Below, in pieces: positions 17,034 to 25,323 of a DNA stretch of 59,726 bases (position 1 is its first letter; every line of letters starts with the position of its first letter). The notes beneath the pieces are model-generated. The model had not been told where the DNA came from and made no database searches. It was given only the letters and a program-made list of their open reading frames with translations. The stretch comes from Lachnospiraceae bacterium (GTDB lineage: Bacteria > Bacillota > Clostridia > Lachnospirales > Lachnospiraceae), in the NCBI GenBank assembly GCA_022791575.1, contig JAAVZI010000049.1, forward strand, positions 1-59,726, read 5' to 3'. A program made the translations under genes and the position numbers.

Positions 17034-17282
17034 TAAATGAAATGATTAGGTGATTGCGAAAGTCGTATTCCAGGCGACGAGTTTGAACAAATTGTCCCCG
17101 ATTTTATATCGGGGAATTACCTTAATACAAAAATTCCGCTCAAAGACGTTGATTGGACATGAGGAGGGACCCACGAAGTGGGAGGAGTCCTGGTGTCAGT
17201 ACTTGATTCGCTACATTTTTGTATCTATTGCCCAAACTCTGGCATTGAAATAAGAGTTTTGCAAATGCCTAAATGAAATGAT
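17034..17282. repeat. 13-bp direct repeats flanking a 223-bp insert
   Basis: TAAATGAAATGAT occurs at 17034-17046 and again at 17270-17282. The second copy leads into the ribosome site of the downstream gene. The intervening 223 bp has no convincing ORF but folds well. The arrangement looks like a target-site duplication around a small non-autonomous element, or a duplication of the intergenic leader. Confidence 0.55.
17047..17269 (+). ncRNA. Candidate structured RNA or small mobile element
   Basis: This non-coding stretch between two phage-like genes holds a perfect 8-bp hairpin (TCCCCGAT / ATCGGGGA, loop TTTAT, 17095-17115). It also holds a compound hairpin: GGAC (17155-17158) pairs with GTCC (17187-17190) around CCCAC-GAA-GTGGG. 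GAGGAG-type purine runs flank the inner stem. I do not recognise it as a named RNA family. It could be a leader RNA, a decayed IS200/IS605-type end or a MITE. The strand is a guess, taken from the flanking genes. Confidence 0.4.
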
Positions 17283-17300
17283 AATAAAGAGGAGCAAAAA

Positions 17301-17684
17301 ATGGCAGATAAATTTGAATACGCAGTCAGGAATAAACTGCGCTTTCCGTATAAAGGGAAAATTTCGGTCGAGGATTTGTGGGATTTGTCTGAGACGCAGT
17401 TGGATCAGGTATATAAGGAATTGAAGAAACAGGAGCAGCATTTAAAAGAGGACAGTCTTTTAAGCCGTAAGACCAAGGAAGAGGAGATTCTGGAAATACA
17501 GATCGAGATTGTCAAGTATATTGTTGTGGTCAAGCTTGCTGAGAAAGAGGCTATGAAAAAGGCGGCTGAGAATAAGGAGAAAAAACAAAAGATTCTCGCA
17601 GTACTAGCTGCAAGGGACGATAAGGCGCTTGAACAGGCTTCGGATGAGGAATTGAAGCGGATGCTGGAGGAACTTGGCGAATAG
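17301..17684 (+). CDS. Small charged coiled-coil protein, phage-like
   Basis: A 127-aa soluble protein rich in Lys and Glu, with a long predicted coiled coil from ~40 to 110. The N terminus (FEYAVRNKLRFPYKGKISV, then EDLWDLS) resembles hypothetical proteins found in Firmicutes phages. A good AGAGGAG site precedes ATG 17301, and a terminator follows. It sits with the 681-aa gene upstream and may share its job. Function unknown. Confidence 0.65.
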   Translation: MADKFEYAVRNKLRFPYKGKISVEDLWDLSETQLDQVYKELKKQEQHLKEDSLLSRKTKEEEILEIQIEIVKYIVVVKLAEKEAMKKAAENKEKKQKILAVLAARDDKALEQASDEELKRMLEELGE

Positions 17685-17707
17685 ATTCTGTATATATGCG
17701 CAATAAG

Positions 17708-17752
17708 AAAAGACTTCCTGTAGAAGATGAACACTTTGCAGGAAGTCTTTTA
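17708..17752. terminator. Bidirectional terminator between convergent genes
   Basis: AAAAGACTTCCTG (17708-17720) is the exact reverse complement of CAGGAAGTCTTTT (17739-17751). A and T tracts on both sides let it serve the plus-strand gene ending at 17684 and the minus-strand chemoreceptor gene ending at 17763. Confidence 0.9.
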
Positions 17753-17762
17753 TGTAATTAAA

Positions 17763-19346
17763 TTATAAGTTGTCAAATATGGCGGTTTCGTTATTGAGCT
17801 CATTCATAACTTCCTGATTGATTCCCATCCGCTGTGTTATATGTTCCATATCGTCTGCAAGGTTTCTAGTATTACCAGCGACATTGGTGATTCCGTTAGC
17901 GCCTTCACCAATCGCTTTGGTAATGGTGTTGATAGAGTCAGCAATTTCAGTCATTGAAGTAGTCAGGTGCTGCGTCTGTTCATGAAATTCATCCATGGCA
18001 TGGCGGATATAGGCAGCATCTTCTTTATATTGACTGCCGGATTGTACAAAAGATTGAAATTCAGTAAGTACAGATTGGTTCATATAGTGAATTAAGTTTT
18101 GGGCATGTTCGGTTAGATTGTATACAGCAGTCGTAACCACTTCATTGATTGCTTGGATTTGGTTGGCAGCTTCCTGACTGGAGTTGGAGAGATCACGAAT
18201 TTCCCGTGCAACAACAGCAAATCCGTTGCCGGCAGCACCAGCATTGACTGCTTCTACAGATGCGTTTAAAGCAATGAGGCGGGTCTGCTGGGCAATGTCA
18301 AGGATTCCACTGGTCAGAGTTTTAATTTGGTCTACACTTTTACTTTTTTCAATCGCATCATTGAGGGAAAGCAGAATCTCTTTCGCTTTCGTGCTGGTAA
18401 TTATGGCGCTGTTTTGGGCGGACTGCTGCATGTGGTCCGCGCGGGTATTCATCTGAGCAGAATAAGCAGTAATTTCACTGCATTCCTTTGAAATGTTATG
18501 AACATCTAATTTGATGTTCTCAGCGCTGGTGTTGATTAAGGAAATATTACCGGCCACCTGCTGGATCGTTGCTGACAGCTGTTCGGAAAGAGCGGAAAGG
18601 CTGTCGGCACTCCCTTTGGAAGCCTGTGTTCGCTCTAAAACTTCACTAGTCATTGAATTGAGACGTCCGGAACTGTTGCGAATAGTAGTTAGGATACTTT
18701 TGAGTGGCTTCAGTACATATTTGTTAATCAGCTTCATATCCACAAATACTAGGAAAATACAAGCAATCGCTGCTACGATACCTACTACAACAGAAATGAA
18801 GTATACAGTAGAAAGATGACTTCTTGCAGCGGAGGTCTGCGCGCTAATGGAGTCGTTCAGGGCATCGATATCTGCTTCCATTGCACCTGCATATTCTGCC
18901 ACAGTTCCATTAGCAAGAGCGTAAGCATCCTGGGTTTTATGACTGGCACTGGCGCAGACTAGATCGATAAGCGCTTGCTTGAAAGAAGTATAATCGGACA
19001 AAAGGGACTGGTAGCTGGCCTGATCCTTGGAAATGACAGAACGTTTATATTCCGAAAGTTTGTCATCCAGAAGCGCCTCTTCTTCTTTCATTTGCTGAAC
19101 GAGAGTAATCATAGTGTTATAATCTGTGGCAACAATATGGCTGAGAGCCATTTTATGTATATTCATGGAAGATTGGCTGATTTCAGCCAGCTGGCTTTTA
19201 CTGTCCATATAATTGTCTGCAATTCTGGCTGCACTTGTATTCACATTATCAATGTTGATAATGGATAGAATATTTGATATAAGGGCTACTATACCCAGAA
19301 GGGCAATTGGTATCATTAGACGGTATTTTAAACTGTTATGTTTCAT
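17763..19346 (-). CDS. Methyl-accepting chemotaxis protein with atypical tip
   Basis: A 527-aa receptor. Membrane helix 1 (~11-31) is followed by a four-helix-bundle-type periplasmic domain, helix 2 (~182-205), a HAMP-like linker and the coiled-coil signalling domain. The hairpin tip reads QTRLIALNASVEAVNAGAAG then NGFAVV. Where other receptors have [12 protein letters not shown], this one has Asn or Ala in place of both Arg residues and the second Glu. These positions contact CheA/CheW and neighbouring dimers in known arrays. The gene lies 46 bases after a sugar-binding lipoprotein gene with its own AAGGAG site, so the two form one unit. A receptor that reads the binding protein is a reasonable inference. 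Confidence 0.9.
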   Translation of the reverse strand: MKHNSLKYRLMIPIALLGIVALISNILSIINIDNVNTSAARIADNYMDSKSQLAEISQSSMNIHKMALSHIVATDYNTMITLVQQMKEEEALLDDKLSEYKRSVISKDQASYQSLLSDYTSFKQALIDLVCASASHKTQDAYALANGTVAEYAGAMEADIDALNDSISAQTSAARSHLSTVYFISVVVGIVAAIACIFLVFVDMKLINKYVLKPLKSILTTIRNSSGRLNSMTSEVLERTQASKGSADSLSALSEQLSATIQQVAGNISLINTSAENIKLDVHNISKECSEITAYSAQMNTRADHMQQSAQNSAIITSTKAKEILLSLNDAIEKSKSVDQIKTLTSGILDIAQQTRLIALNASVEAVNAGAAGNGFAVVAREIRDLSNSSQEAANQIQAINEVVTTAVYNLTEHAQNLIHYMNQSVLTEFQSFVQSGSQYKEDAAYIRHAMDEFHEQTQHLTTSMTEIADSINTITKAIGEGANGITNVAGNTRNLADDMEHITQRMGINQEVMNELNNETAIFDNL

Positions 19347-19392
19347 AGTGCTTGCTGCTCCTTTTGCATCTGATAAAGATTTTTAACTGAGG

Positions 19393-20634
19393 CTATGGGG
19401 CGGTAATTTCCTCAACCATAGTATCCAGTTGTTCTTGAAGGCTTATGCCTGAAGGATTTCCGGCTAAGAGGTTTGAAGTAAATGCGGTAACTGGGTCCCA
19501 GAAATTGCCCCCTATGCGCTGTAGACAGGAAAATTCGGACTGTTCTAACAATGCAGCGATAGCAGGTGAGCCTTGTACTTCTTTTGAGGCTGCTGCATTG
19601 GTGTTGGATGGCCCCTGACCGCGCATCAGAAAGCGGAGTTTTTGGTTTTCTTCATTTGTAATCCATTCGGCAAGTTTGGCTGCCCATTCTTTATGTTCAG
19701 AGTAAGCATTGACACCGATTAGTTTATAGCCAGAGAAGGAGGCCATCTGTATCGGCTGCCCTGCACAATTGTAAGATGGTAGTTTGGCTGCACCAAAGTT
19801 GCTGCCCCAGGCTTCTTCTACGGCGACGGAATTCCATACTCCATTAATACCAGCAATGGTGGTGCCATTTTTGATACCTTCTAAAAATCCAGCGTCGTCT
19901 GAATTGATAAATCCGGGATGTCCGGCAATGTTTACCATGGCCTGTGCTACATCAGTCCCTTTAATGGTTCCATCTGTGCTGTTCCAGGTACAGTAATTGG
20001 TGATTCCATCGTCATTCAGTCCGAGCGTGAGGCCGGTGTTGCCAAATAGGGAATATACATACCAGCCAGAAGACCACTCCATTGAGACTTTTTTGCCATT
20101 TGCAGCTGCGATATCCAGCATACGGTCAAACGATTGGATATCTTCCTCTGAAAAATATTGCTTATTATAATAAAGAAAATAACCGTTATCAGCAGTGAGC
20201 GGAAGCGCATACAAAGTGTCATTTATGGAAGCTGCGAGCACAGCTTCAGGAAGATTAGACTTCTTGACGGTTTCGGGATTCTCTACGGGTTCTAAAGCAC
20301 CGGCAGCTACCAAAGTGTTTAGCTGGTCATCTGCAAAAGCGAAGACATCTGCGCTATGCTCCAAGTCTGCCATTAGTGCGTTGGTACATTTGCTTTCGCT
20401 CTGTGGTTCATAAGTAATGGAAAAATCTGCTTCGTTCTGGTACTCTTTTTGGAAATCATCAATGATCTGCCGCAACAGTTCTTCATCCTCTTCTGCGCCC
20501 CATACGGTTAGGCTGATGATATCCTGTTTTGGAGTCTGCTTATTTTGCTTAGCATCGGTTTGATTCCGCTGACATCCCGAAGATAACAGGAGCAGCAGAA
20601 AAGTAAAGAAGTAAAGTGTGGTTTTTCTTTTCAT
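19393..20634 (-). CDS. Sugar-type ABC solute-binding lipoprotein
   Basis: A 413-aa extracellular solute-binding protein (family 1, MalE/MsmE-like). The signal peptide ends in the lipobox LLSSGC, so Cys at ~20 should be lipidated. The mature part has family features (SLTVWGAEEDEELLRQII, GVWNSVAVEEAWG). ATG 20634 is chosen because GGAGAACATT precedes it; a 29-residue upstream extension lacks a ribosome site. No permease genes are adjacent. The only plausible ATPase in the window is the MsmX-like gene at 37502, which is typical of shared sugar ATPases. It is followed by a chemoreceptor gene, so it may feed chemotaxis instead of, or as well as, transport. Confidence 0.9.
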   Translation of the reverse strand: MKRKTTLYFFTFLLLLLSSGCQRNQTDAKQNKQTPKQDIISLTVWGAEEDEELLRQIIDDFQKEYQNEADFSITYEPQSESKCTNALMADLEHSADVFAFADDQLNTLVAAGALEPVENPETVKKSNLPEAVLAASINDTLYALPLTADNGYFLYYNKQYFSEEDIQSFDRMLDIAAANGKKVSMEWSSGWYVYSLFGNTGLTLGLNDDGITNYCTWNSTDGTIKGTDVAQAMVNIAGHPGFINSDDAGFLEGIKNGTTIAGINGVWNSVAVEEAWGSNFGAAKLPSYNCAGQPIQMASFSGYKLIGVNAYSEHKEWAAKLAEWITNEENQKLRFLMRGQGPSNTNAAASKEVQGSPAIAALLEQSEFSCLQRIGGNFWDPVTAFTSNLLAGNPSGISLQEQLDTMVEEITAP

Positions 20635-20667
20635 AATGTTCTCCAGAAATGTAATATTTTTATTAAC

Positions 20668-20696
20668 AATATAACATTTACTTGTAAAATTTTCAA
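20668..20696 (-). promoter_or_regulatory. Promoter for the binding-protein/chemoreceptor operon
   Basis: On the minus strand, TTGAAA (20696-20691), 17 bases and TATATT (20673-20668) form a vegetative promoter 34 bases before the lipoprotein start codon. Confidence 0.75.
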
Positions 20697-20747
20697 GATT
20701 AATAGTGTGCTTTATTTGCAAAATATGACTTCATATATTTTAGTAAT

Positions 20748-21095
20748 ATGGGAGCGGTTGACTCTCAGTTTGCCGAGATTATTTGGGAAAATGAACCGAT
20801 TTCTTCGACCGAATTGGCTAAGCGCAGCGAAGCGATATTTCGGTGGAAGAAGTCGACGACTTATACAGTTTTAAAGAGGCTGTGTGAGAAGGGGATTTTT
20901 CAGAATAACAAGGGAACGGTCACTTCATTGATTTCAAAGCAGGAGTTTTATTCTGTACAAAGCGAGAAATTTGTTGCAGAAACATTTGATGGATCGCTGC
21001 CGGCATTTTTAAACGCATTTACAGCCCGAAAACATTTAACCCCGGAGGAAGTAACTTATCTTCGACAGATGGTTGCTGAATATGAGGAGGAATGA
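20748..21095 (+). CDS. BlaI/MecI-type repressor
   Basis: A 115-aa winged-helix regulator of the BlaI/MecI/CopY family. The recognition region reads SSTELAKRSE and WKKSTTYTVLKRLCEKGIF, followed by a dimerisation helix. Such repressors control beta-lactamase or copper genes and are inactivated by a BlaR1-type membrane protease. The ATG at 20748 has no ribosome site, and the in-frame upstream stretch has no better start. The gene is therefore either leaderless or N-terminally shortened by about ten residues. The expected protease gene follows at once but is broken, so induction by that route is probably lost. Confidence 0.8.
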   Translation: MGAVDSQFAEIIWENEPISSTELAKRSEAIFRWKKSTTYTVLKRLCEKGIFQNNKGTVTSLISKQEFYSVQSEKFVAETFDGSLPAFLNAFTARKHLTPEEVTYLRQMVAEYEEE

Positions 21096-21097
21096 TT

Positions 21098-21288
21098 ATG
21101 GAAACATTATTCCTGAAACTATTCAATATGAGTATTGCGGCTGGCTGGGGAAAGTGGTTCCGCTGCGGAAGGGATATCTATTTCTATCAAGCGTGCTGAA
21201 CTGGATATCGCTCAGTCTTACTATGAATGGAGATACCTTTCATTATTGGGGGGAACAGGGAATTAATTCGGTTTATGCTCCTGATTGA
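21098..21288 (+). pseudogene. Remnant of BlaR1/M56-family sensor protease gene
   Basis: ATG 21098 follows GAGGAGGAATGATT and overlaps the end of the repressor gene in the way blaR1 normally does. It encodes METLFLKLFNMSIAAGW, the typical start of BlaR1-like M56 proteins. The frame then meets unrelated sequence and stops after 34 codons. Another frame up to 21288 reads through without any protease motif. About 95% of the gene, including the HExxH zinc site and the sensor domain, is missing. A terminator follows. Confidence 0.6.
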
Positions 21289-21293
21289 CAGAT

Positions 21294-21323
21294 ACGGGCA
21301 GTGCTTCGGCGCTGCCCGTTTTA
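21294..21323 (+). terminator. Terminator after the repressor unit
   Basis: ACGGGCAG and CTGCCCGT form a GC-rich stem around a short loop, followed by TTTTAATAAA. Confidence 0.85.
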
Positions 21324-21396
21324 ATAAATATTTATTATCCGCCAGAATAAATATTATAAAATGCAGCTGAATTTTGGATAATTAATTAAATTTTTA

Positions 21397-21425
21397 TTGA
21401 CAAATACCCTATGGGGGTATATAAT
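21397..21425 (+). promoter_or_regulatory. csoR-copA promoter with embedded CsoR operator
   Basis: TTGACA (21397-21402), 17 bases and TATAAT (21420-21425) form a perfect vegetative promoter. The spacer is almost wholly filled by ATACCCTATGGGGGTAT (21404-21420), a GC-centred dyad of the kind bound by CsoR copper repressors. Binding of apo-CsoR would occlude polymerase, and Cu(I) would release it. Confidence 0.9.
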
Positions 21426-21457
21426 CTAATAAAAATATATTTCTTTGGGAGGCAGCC

Positions 21458-21772
21458 ATGAACAAACAAGATGAGGAATTAACCTGTTGTGAAAATAAAA
21501 TCAAAAATCGTTCCGAAAAAGAACATAAGGATCTGCTAAACCGGCTGAATCGTATTGAGGGGCAGGTAAGAGGGGTAAAGAAGATGGTAGATCAGGATGC
21601 TTATTGTGTATCTATTTTAACCCAAGTATCAGCGATTCAGGCGGCATTGAACAGTTTTAATAAAGTACTGCTCGCCAATCATATCCGAACCTGTGTAGCA
21701 GATGATATTCGGGAAGGGAACGATGAGGTTATTGATGAACTTGTGTCAACATTGCAGAAATTAATGAAATAA
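21458..21772 (+). CDS. csoR: Copper-sensing repressor CsoR
   Basis: A 104-aa all-helical DUF156/CsoR-family repressor (RLNRIEGQVRGVKKMV). The Cu(I) ligands of the family are present as Cys50, His75 and Cys79 (YCVSIL, ANHIRTC), which separates it from formaldehyde-sensing FrmR and nickel-sensing RcnR. The N terminus has an additional CC pair at 10-11. GGGAGG precedes ATG 21458. The gene is the first in the copper unit and lies behind its own operator, so autorepression with copA is expected. Confidence 0.92.
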   Translation: MNKQDEELTCCENKIKNRSEKEHKDLLNRLNRIEGQVRGVKKMVDQDAYCVSILTQVSAIQAALNSFNKVLLANHIRTCVADDIREGNDEVIDELVSTLQKLMK

Positions 21773-21865
21773 GCCGAATGATTTAGGAAATACTGTAAGT
21801 GATCGTTTCGTTTACAAAATTATTCCAAAGTATAACTGTGTTAGATTTATACTTTTATAAAGGAT

Positions 21866-24388
21866 GTGAAAAAGGTGGAACAATATAATGTAACGGGTAT
21901 GAGCTGTGCCGCCTGCAGTGCCAGGGTAGAAAAGGCAGTAGGAAATGTACCGGGAGTAGACAGTGTTTCAGTCAGCCTTTTGACGAACTCCATGGGAGTG
22001 GAGGGAACCGCTGATTCCGGCGCTGTAATTGCTGCCGTAGAAAAAGCTGGCTATGGCGCGGCTTTAAAAAATCAAGAGAAAAATCATACCTCAGAAGAAC
22101 CATTAAAAGATACAGAAACGCCCAAACTTCGCAGGCGGCTGATTGCCTCGCTTGTATTTCTTGCCGTGCTTATGTACATTTCTATGGGCTATATGATGTG
22201 GAACTGGCCTTTGCCCAAGGCATTAGCTGAAAATCATATGGCGCTGGCTCTTGCGCAGCTTCTGCTGACGATTGCGGTTATGATTATCAATCAGCGCTTC
22301 TTTATCAGTGGATTTACCAGCCTTTGGCATCGTTCTCCCAATATGGATACCTTGGTATCACTTGGAGCCGGGGCGGCATTCGTCTATAGTACCTATGCTC
22401 TGTTTGCTATGACTTTTGCTCAGAACGCCGGGGAATTTGACAAAATGCATCAATATATGCACGACCTTTACTTTGAGTCAGCAGCCATGATTCTGACGCT
22501 GATTACCCTTGGAAAGATGCTGGAAGCCTATTCAAAAGGTAAAACGAAAGATGCGCTGAAAAGCCTGATGCAGCTGGCTCCTCAAAATGCCTCATTGCTT
22601 CGGGACGGCAGAGAAGTGACTGTGCCGATTGAAGAAGTCCAGAAAGGTGATATTTTTGTTGTACGGCCGGGTGAAAGCATACCGGTGGACGGTATCATTG
22701 TAAAAGGGGCTAGTTCAGTCAATGAATCAACACTGACGGGAGAAAGCATACCAGTAGATAAGAAGGAGGGAGATCTGGTCAGCGCCGCAACGATTAATCA
22801 GGATGGTTTTATTACTTGTGAGGCACGCCGCGTTGGTGAGGATACCACTTTGTCCCAGATCATCCAGCTGGTCAGTGATGCGGCGGCAACCAAAGCACCC
22901 ATTGCCAAAGTTGCGGATAAGGTATCTGGGGTATTTGTACCAGTAGTGATTGTAATTGCAGCTGTGTCGATTCTTGTCTGGCTGCTGGCAGGAAGAGACG
23001 TAGGCTATGCACTGGCAAGAGGGATTTCTGTATTGGTTATCAGCTGTCCATGTGCGCTTGGCTTGGCAACTCCTGTAGCGATTATGGTTGGAAATGGAAA
23101 AGGTGCCAGAAACGGAATATTATTTAAGACCGCGGTATCTTTGGAAGAAACCGGTAAGGCGCAAATCGTTGTGCTTGACAAAACCGGAACAATTACAACC
23201 GGTAATCCAACGGTGACAGATCTTCTGCCGGAGAAAGGGATTACGGAGGAAAGACTTCTGCGGGCCGCCTGTGCTTTAGAAAGCCAAAGCGAGCATCCAT
23301 TAGCCAAGGCAATTCTTCAATATGGTGAGGAGCATAAGATTCAGCTAGAAGCAGTAGAGAACTTTAAGGCAGTTCCGGGAAATGGATTGATGGCATTTCT
23401 GGGAAGCCGGGAATTGGCCGGCGGAAAAGCGGAATTTATTGAGGAAAAGGCAGGAATTCCAGCAAATATGAAGGAATATGCAGAAAAGCTTTCCGAGCAA
23501 GGCAAAACGCCGCTTTATTTTATGGAAGATCAGCAATTTCTTGGATGTATTGCTGTAGCAGACGTAATCAAGGAGGAAAGCCCGCAGGCAGTCCAGGAGC
23601 TTAAGCAAATGGGAATTCAGGTAGTTATGCTGACTGGAGACAATGAAAAGACAGCAAGAGCAATTGCCGCACAGGCGGGAGTGGACGAGGTCATTGCCAA
23701 TGTCCTGCCATCAGGAAAAGAACAGCAGGTGCGCCGTTTAAAGGAACAGGGAAAGGTAATTATGGCAGGCGATGGGATCAATGACGCCCCGGCACTTACG
23801 AGGGCAGATATCGGAATGGCGGTTGGAGCTGGAACCGATGTGGCGATGGAAGCTGCAGATGTGGTGCTGATGAAGAACAGCCTGACGGATATTCCAGCGG
23901 CTATTCGTTTAAGCCGAGCAGTATTGAAAAATATCCATGAAAATCTATTTTGGGCATTTTTCTATAATACCATTGGAATTCCACTGGCAGCAGGTATATG
24001 GATACCGATTTTCGGCTGGCAGCTCAATCCAATGTTTGGAGCTGCTGCTATGGGGCTGTCGAGTTTCTGTGTGGTCAGCAATGCCTTAAGGCTTAATCTG
24101 GTTGATCTTGCCAGTACCAGAAAAGATAAGAAAACCAAAAACAAAATCAGATCTAATCAGGAAAAGGAGACAGAGAATATGGAAAAGACAATGAATATTG
24201 AAGGTATGATGTGCGGACACTGTGAAGCAAGAGTGCAGAAAGTATTAGAGGCTTTGGACGGTGTAGAGAAAGCTGTTGTAAGTCATGAGAAAGGAACTGC
24301 CATAGTAAGTCTTTCTGCAGATGTAGCGGATCATGTGCTTAAGAATACAGTAGAGGCAGAAGATTATAAGGTATTGGAGATTCAGTAA
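21866..24388 (+). CDS. copA: Copper-exporting P1B ATPase CopA with C-terminal CopZ-like domain
   Basis: An 840-aa Cu(I) pump. An N-terminal heavy-metal domain has [11 protein letters not shown] (residues ~11-21). Membrane helices, the CPC metal motif (Cys394-Pro-Cys396), the phosphorylation site DKTGTIT (Asp438), SEHPLA and GDGINDAP follow in order. After the last helices, a 69-residue second heavy-metal domain ([11 protein letters not shown]) makes up the C terminus, a position unusual for CopA. It has its own in-frame AGGAGA-ATG at 24164-24181 and may also be made as free CopZ. The start is GTG 21866 or GTG 21875; there is no ATG in frame. Confidence 0.93.
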   Translation: MKKVEQYNVTGMSCAACSARVEKAVGNVPGVDSVSVSLLTNSMGVEGTADSGAVIAAVEKAGYGAALKNQEKNHTSEEPLKDTETPKLRRRLIASLVFLAVLMYISMGYMMWNWPLPKALAENHMALALAQLLLTIAVMIINQRFFISGFTSLWHRSPNMDTLVSLGAGAAFVYSTYALFAMTFAQNAGEFDKMHQYMHDLYFESAAMILTLITLGKMLEAYSKGKTKDALKSLMQLAPQNASLLRDGREVTVPIEEVQKGDIFVVRPGESIPVDGIIVKGASSVNESTLTGESIPVDKKEGDLVSAATINQDGFITCEARRVGEDTTLSQIIQLVSDAAATKAPIAKVADKVSGVFVPVVIVIAAVSILVWLLAGRDVGYALARGISVLVISCPCALGLATPVAIMVGNGKGARNGILFKTAVSLEETGKAQIVVLDKTGTITTGNPTVTDLLPEKGITEERLLRAACALESQSEHPLAKAILQYGEEHKIQLEAVENFKAVPGNGLMAFLGSRELAGGKAEFIEEKAGIPANMKEYAEKLSEQGKTPLYFMEDQQFLGCIAVADVIKEESPQAVQELKQMGIQVVMLTGDNEKTARAIAAQAGVDEVIANVLPSGKEQQVRRLKEQGKVIMAGDGINDAPALTRADIGMAVGAGTDVAMEAADVVLMKNSLTDIPAAIRLSRAVLKNIHENLFWAFFYNTIGIPLAAGIWIPIFGWQLNPMFGAAAMGLSSFCVVSNALRLNLVDLASTRKDKKTKNKIRSNQEKETENMEKTMNIEGMMCGHCEARVQKVLEALDGVEKAVVSHEKGTAIVSLSADVADHVLKNTVEAEDYKVLEIQ
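24164..24181 (+). promoter_or_regulatory. Internal ribosome site and start for a CopZ-like chaperone
   Basis: AAGGAGA (24164-24170) is followed eight bases later by ATG 24179-24181 in the copA frame. The product from this start is 69 aa, the length of free-standing CopZ chaperones, with [15 protein letters not shown] at its start. The linker just before ([16 protein letters not shown]) is charged and unstructured, as expected for a recently joined gene boundary. Confidence 0.6.
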
Positions 24389-24429
24389 GCTACAGAGATA
24401 AAATCAATGATTAAAAAATGAATGAAGAT

Positions 24430-24460
24430 ACGGGTGTCGCAGTAAGGTGATACCCGTTAT
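24430..24460 (+). terminator. Terminator after copA
   Basis: ACGGGTGTC pairs with GATACCCGT (one G-T pair) around a short loop and is followed by TATTTAT. The rest of the 282-base gap to the next gene is AT-rich with no clear feature. Confidence 0.65.
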
Positions 24461-24670
24461 TTATAAACAAATAAGAACATATGTTCTGAATGTGGCATTT
24501 TGTTATATTCTATCTCTTTTTGTTTAAGGCAGCTTTTTAATAAGAAACATTTGTGGTAGCATACACAAACGAAAATGAAATGATATGGACGAAGCAGCGG
24601 GATTGTGATAGAATTATAATACCTTATTACACAAATGTCTAAAGTCTAGTAATATAAAAGGGAGGTACAT

Positions 24671-25273
24671 ATGGCAATTTTTCAATGTAAAATGTGCGGT
24701 GCAAATCTCAACATAGATACAAAAACAAAGCGTGTTGTTTGTGAATACTGTGGAACAGCTCAATCCATATATGAGAACGATGAGTCAATTGGGGGTGAAG
24801 CAGCACTTTTAAGGCGTGTGTTTCTGGCTTTGGAGGATAATGAATTCCAGAAGGCATATGCGCTTTGCGATCAGGCACTGAACATCAATCCAGAGAGTGC
24901 TTATGCCTACCTTGGTAAGTTGTGTGTAGAGTTTCAACTGCAGAGATGGGAAAATATTAGTGAATGTCAATATTTGGTCAGCAATAGTAAGAATTACAGA
25001 AGATTTATGCAGTTTGCAGATGATCCAATCAAGACACAGATTTATGAAGCGGCAGAACGTAATAAGGAGAATGTTTATCAGTTGATGGTAGCGTTGATGA
25101 ACCATTTACATACTGTAGTAACTTACAGACGAATGGCACAAGTGTTTCATACTCTTGGAGGTTATAAAGACAGCGAATTGCGCATGAAGGAGTGCCAGAC
25201 AATGTCCAACCGGCTTCTGATAGTTCTGGTACTCATCACAGTAATATTTCTCATTGTTGTATTCTCATGGTAA
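24671..25273 (+). CDS. Zinc-ribbon protein with TPR-like region and C-terminal helix
   Basis: A 200-aa protein. The N terminus is a zinc ribbon with two CxxC pairs (CKMCGANL and CEYCGTA). Residues ~45-150 are helical with a TPR-like stretch (ALCDQALNINPESAYAYLG). The last ~20 residues form one membrane anchor (LLIVLVLITVIFLIVVFSW). GGGAGG precedes ATG 24671. Many Firmicutes carry such tail-anchored ribbon proteins without known function. Confidence 0.7.
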   Translation: MAIFQCKMCGANLNIDTKTKRVVCEYCGTAQSIYENDESIGGEAALLRRVFLALEDNEFQKAYALCDQALNINPESAYAYLGKLCVEFQLQRWENISECQYLVSNSKNYRRFMQFADDPIKTQIYEAAERNKENVYQLMVALMNHLHTVVTYRRMAQVFHTLGGYKDSELRMKECQTMSNRLLIVLVLITVIFLIVVFSW

Positions 25274-25323
25274 TGGATTAGCTAGGGTCTGCCTCTTCCA
25301 TAATAAAAAATTAGGAGTTCAAT

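Noticed and set aside
17050-17253. 67-residue open frame inside the hairpin-rich insert
   Set aside because: No ribosome site, no recognisable protein, and the sequence is dominated by stem-loops.
17047-17269. Firm assignment as TnpB/IscB guide RNA
   Set aside because: No tnpB, iscB or transposase gene is adjacent, and the resemblance rests only on purine-rich stems.
21073-21288. Open frame after the repressor as a real 71-aa gene
   Set aside because: It starts inside the repressor gene; the better ribosome site starts the BlaR1-like remnant in another frame.
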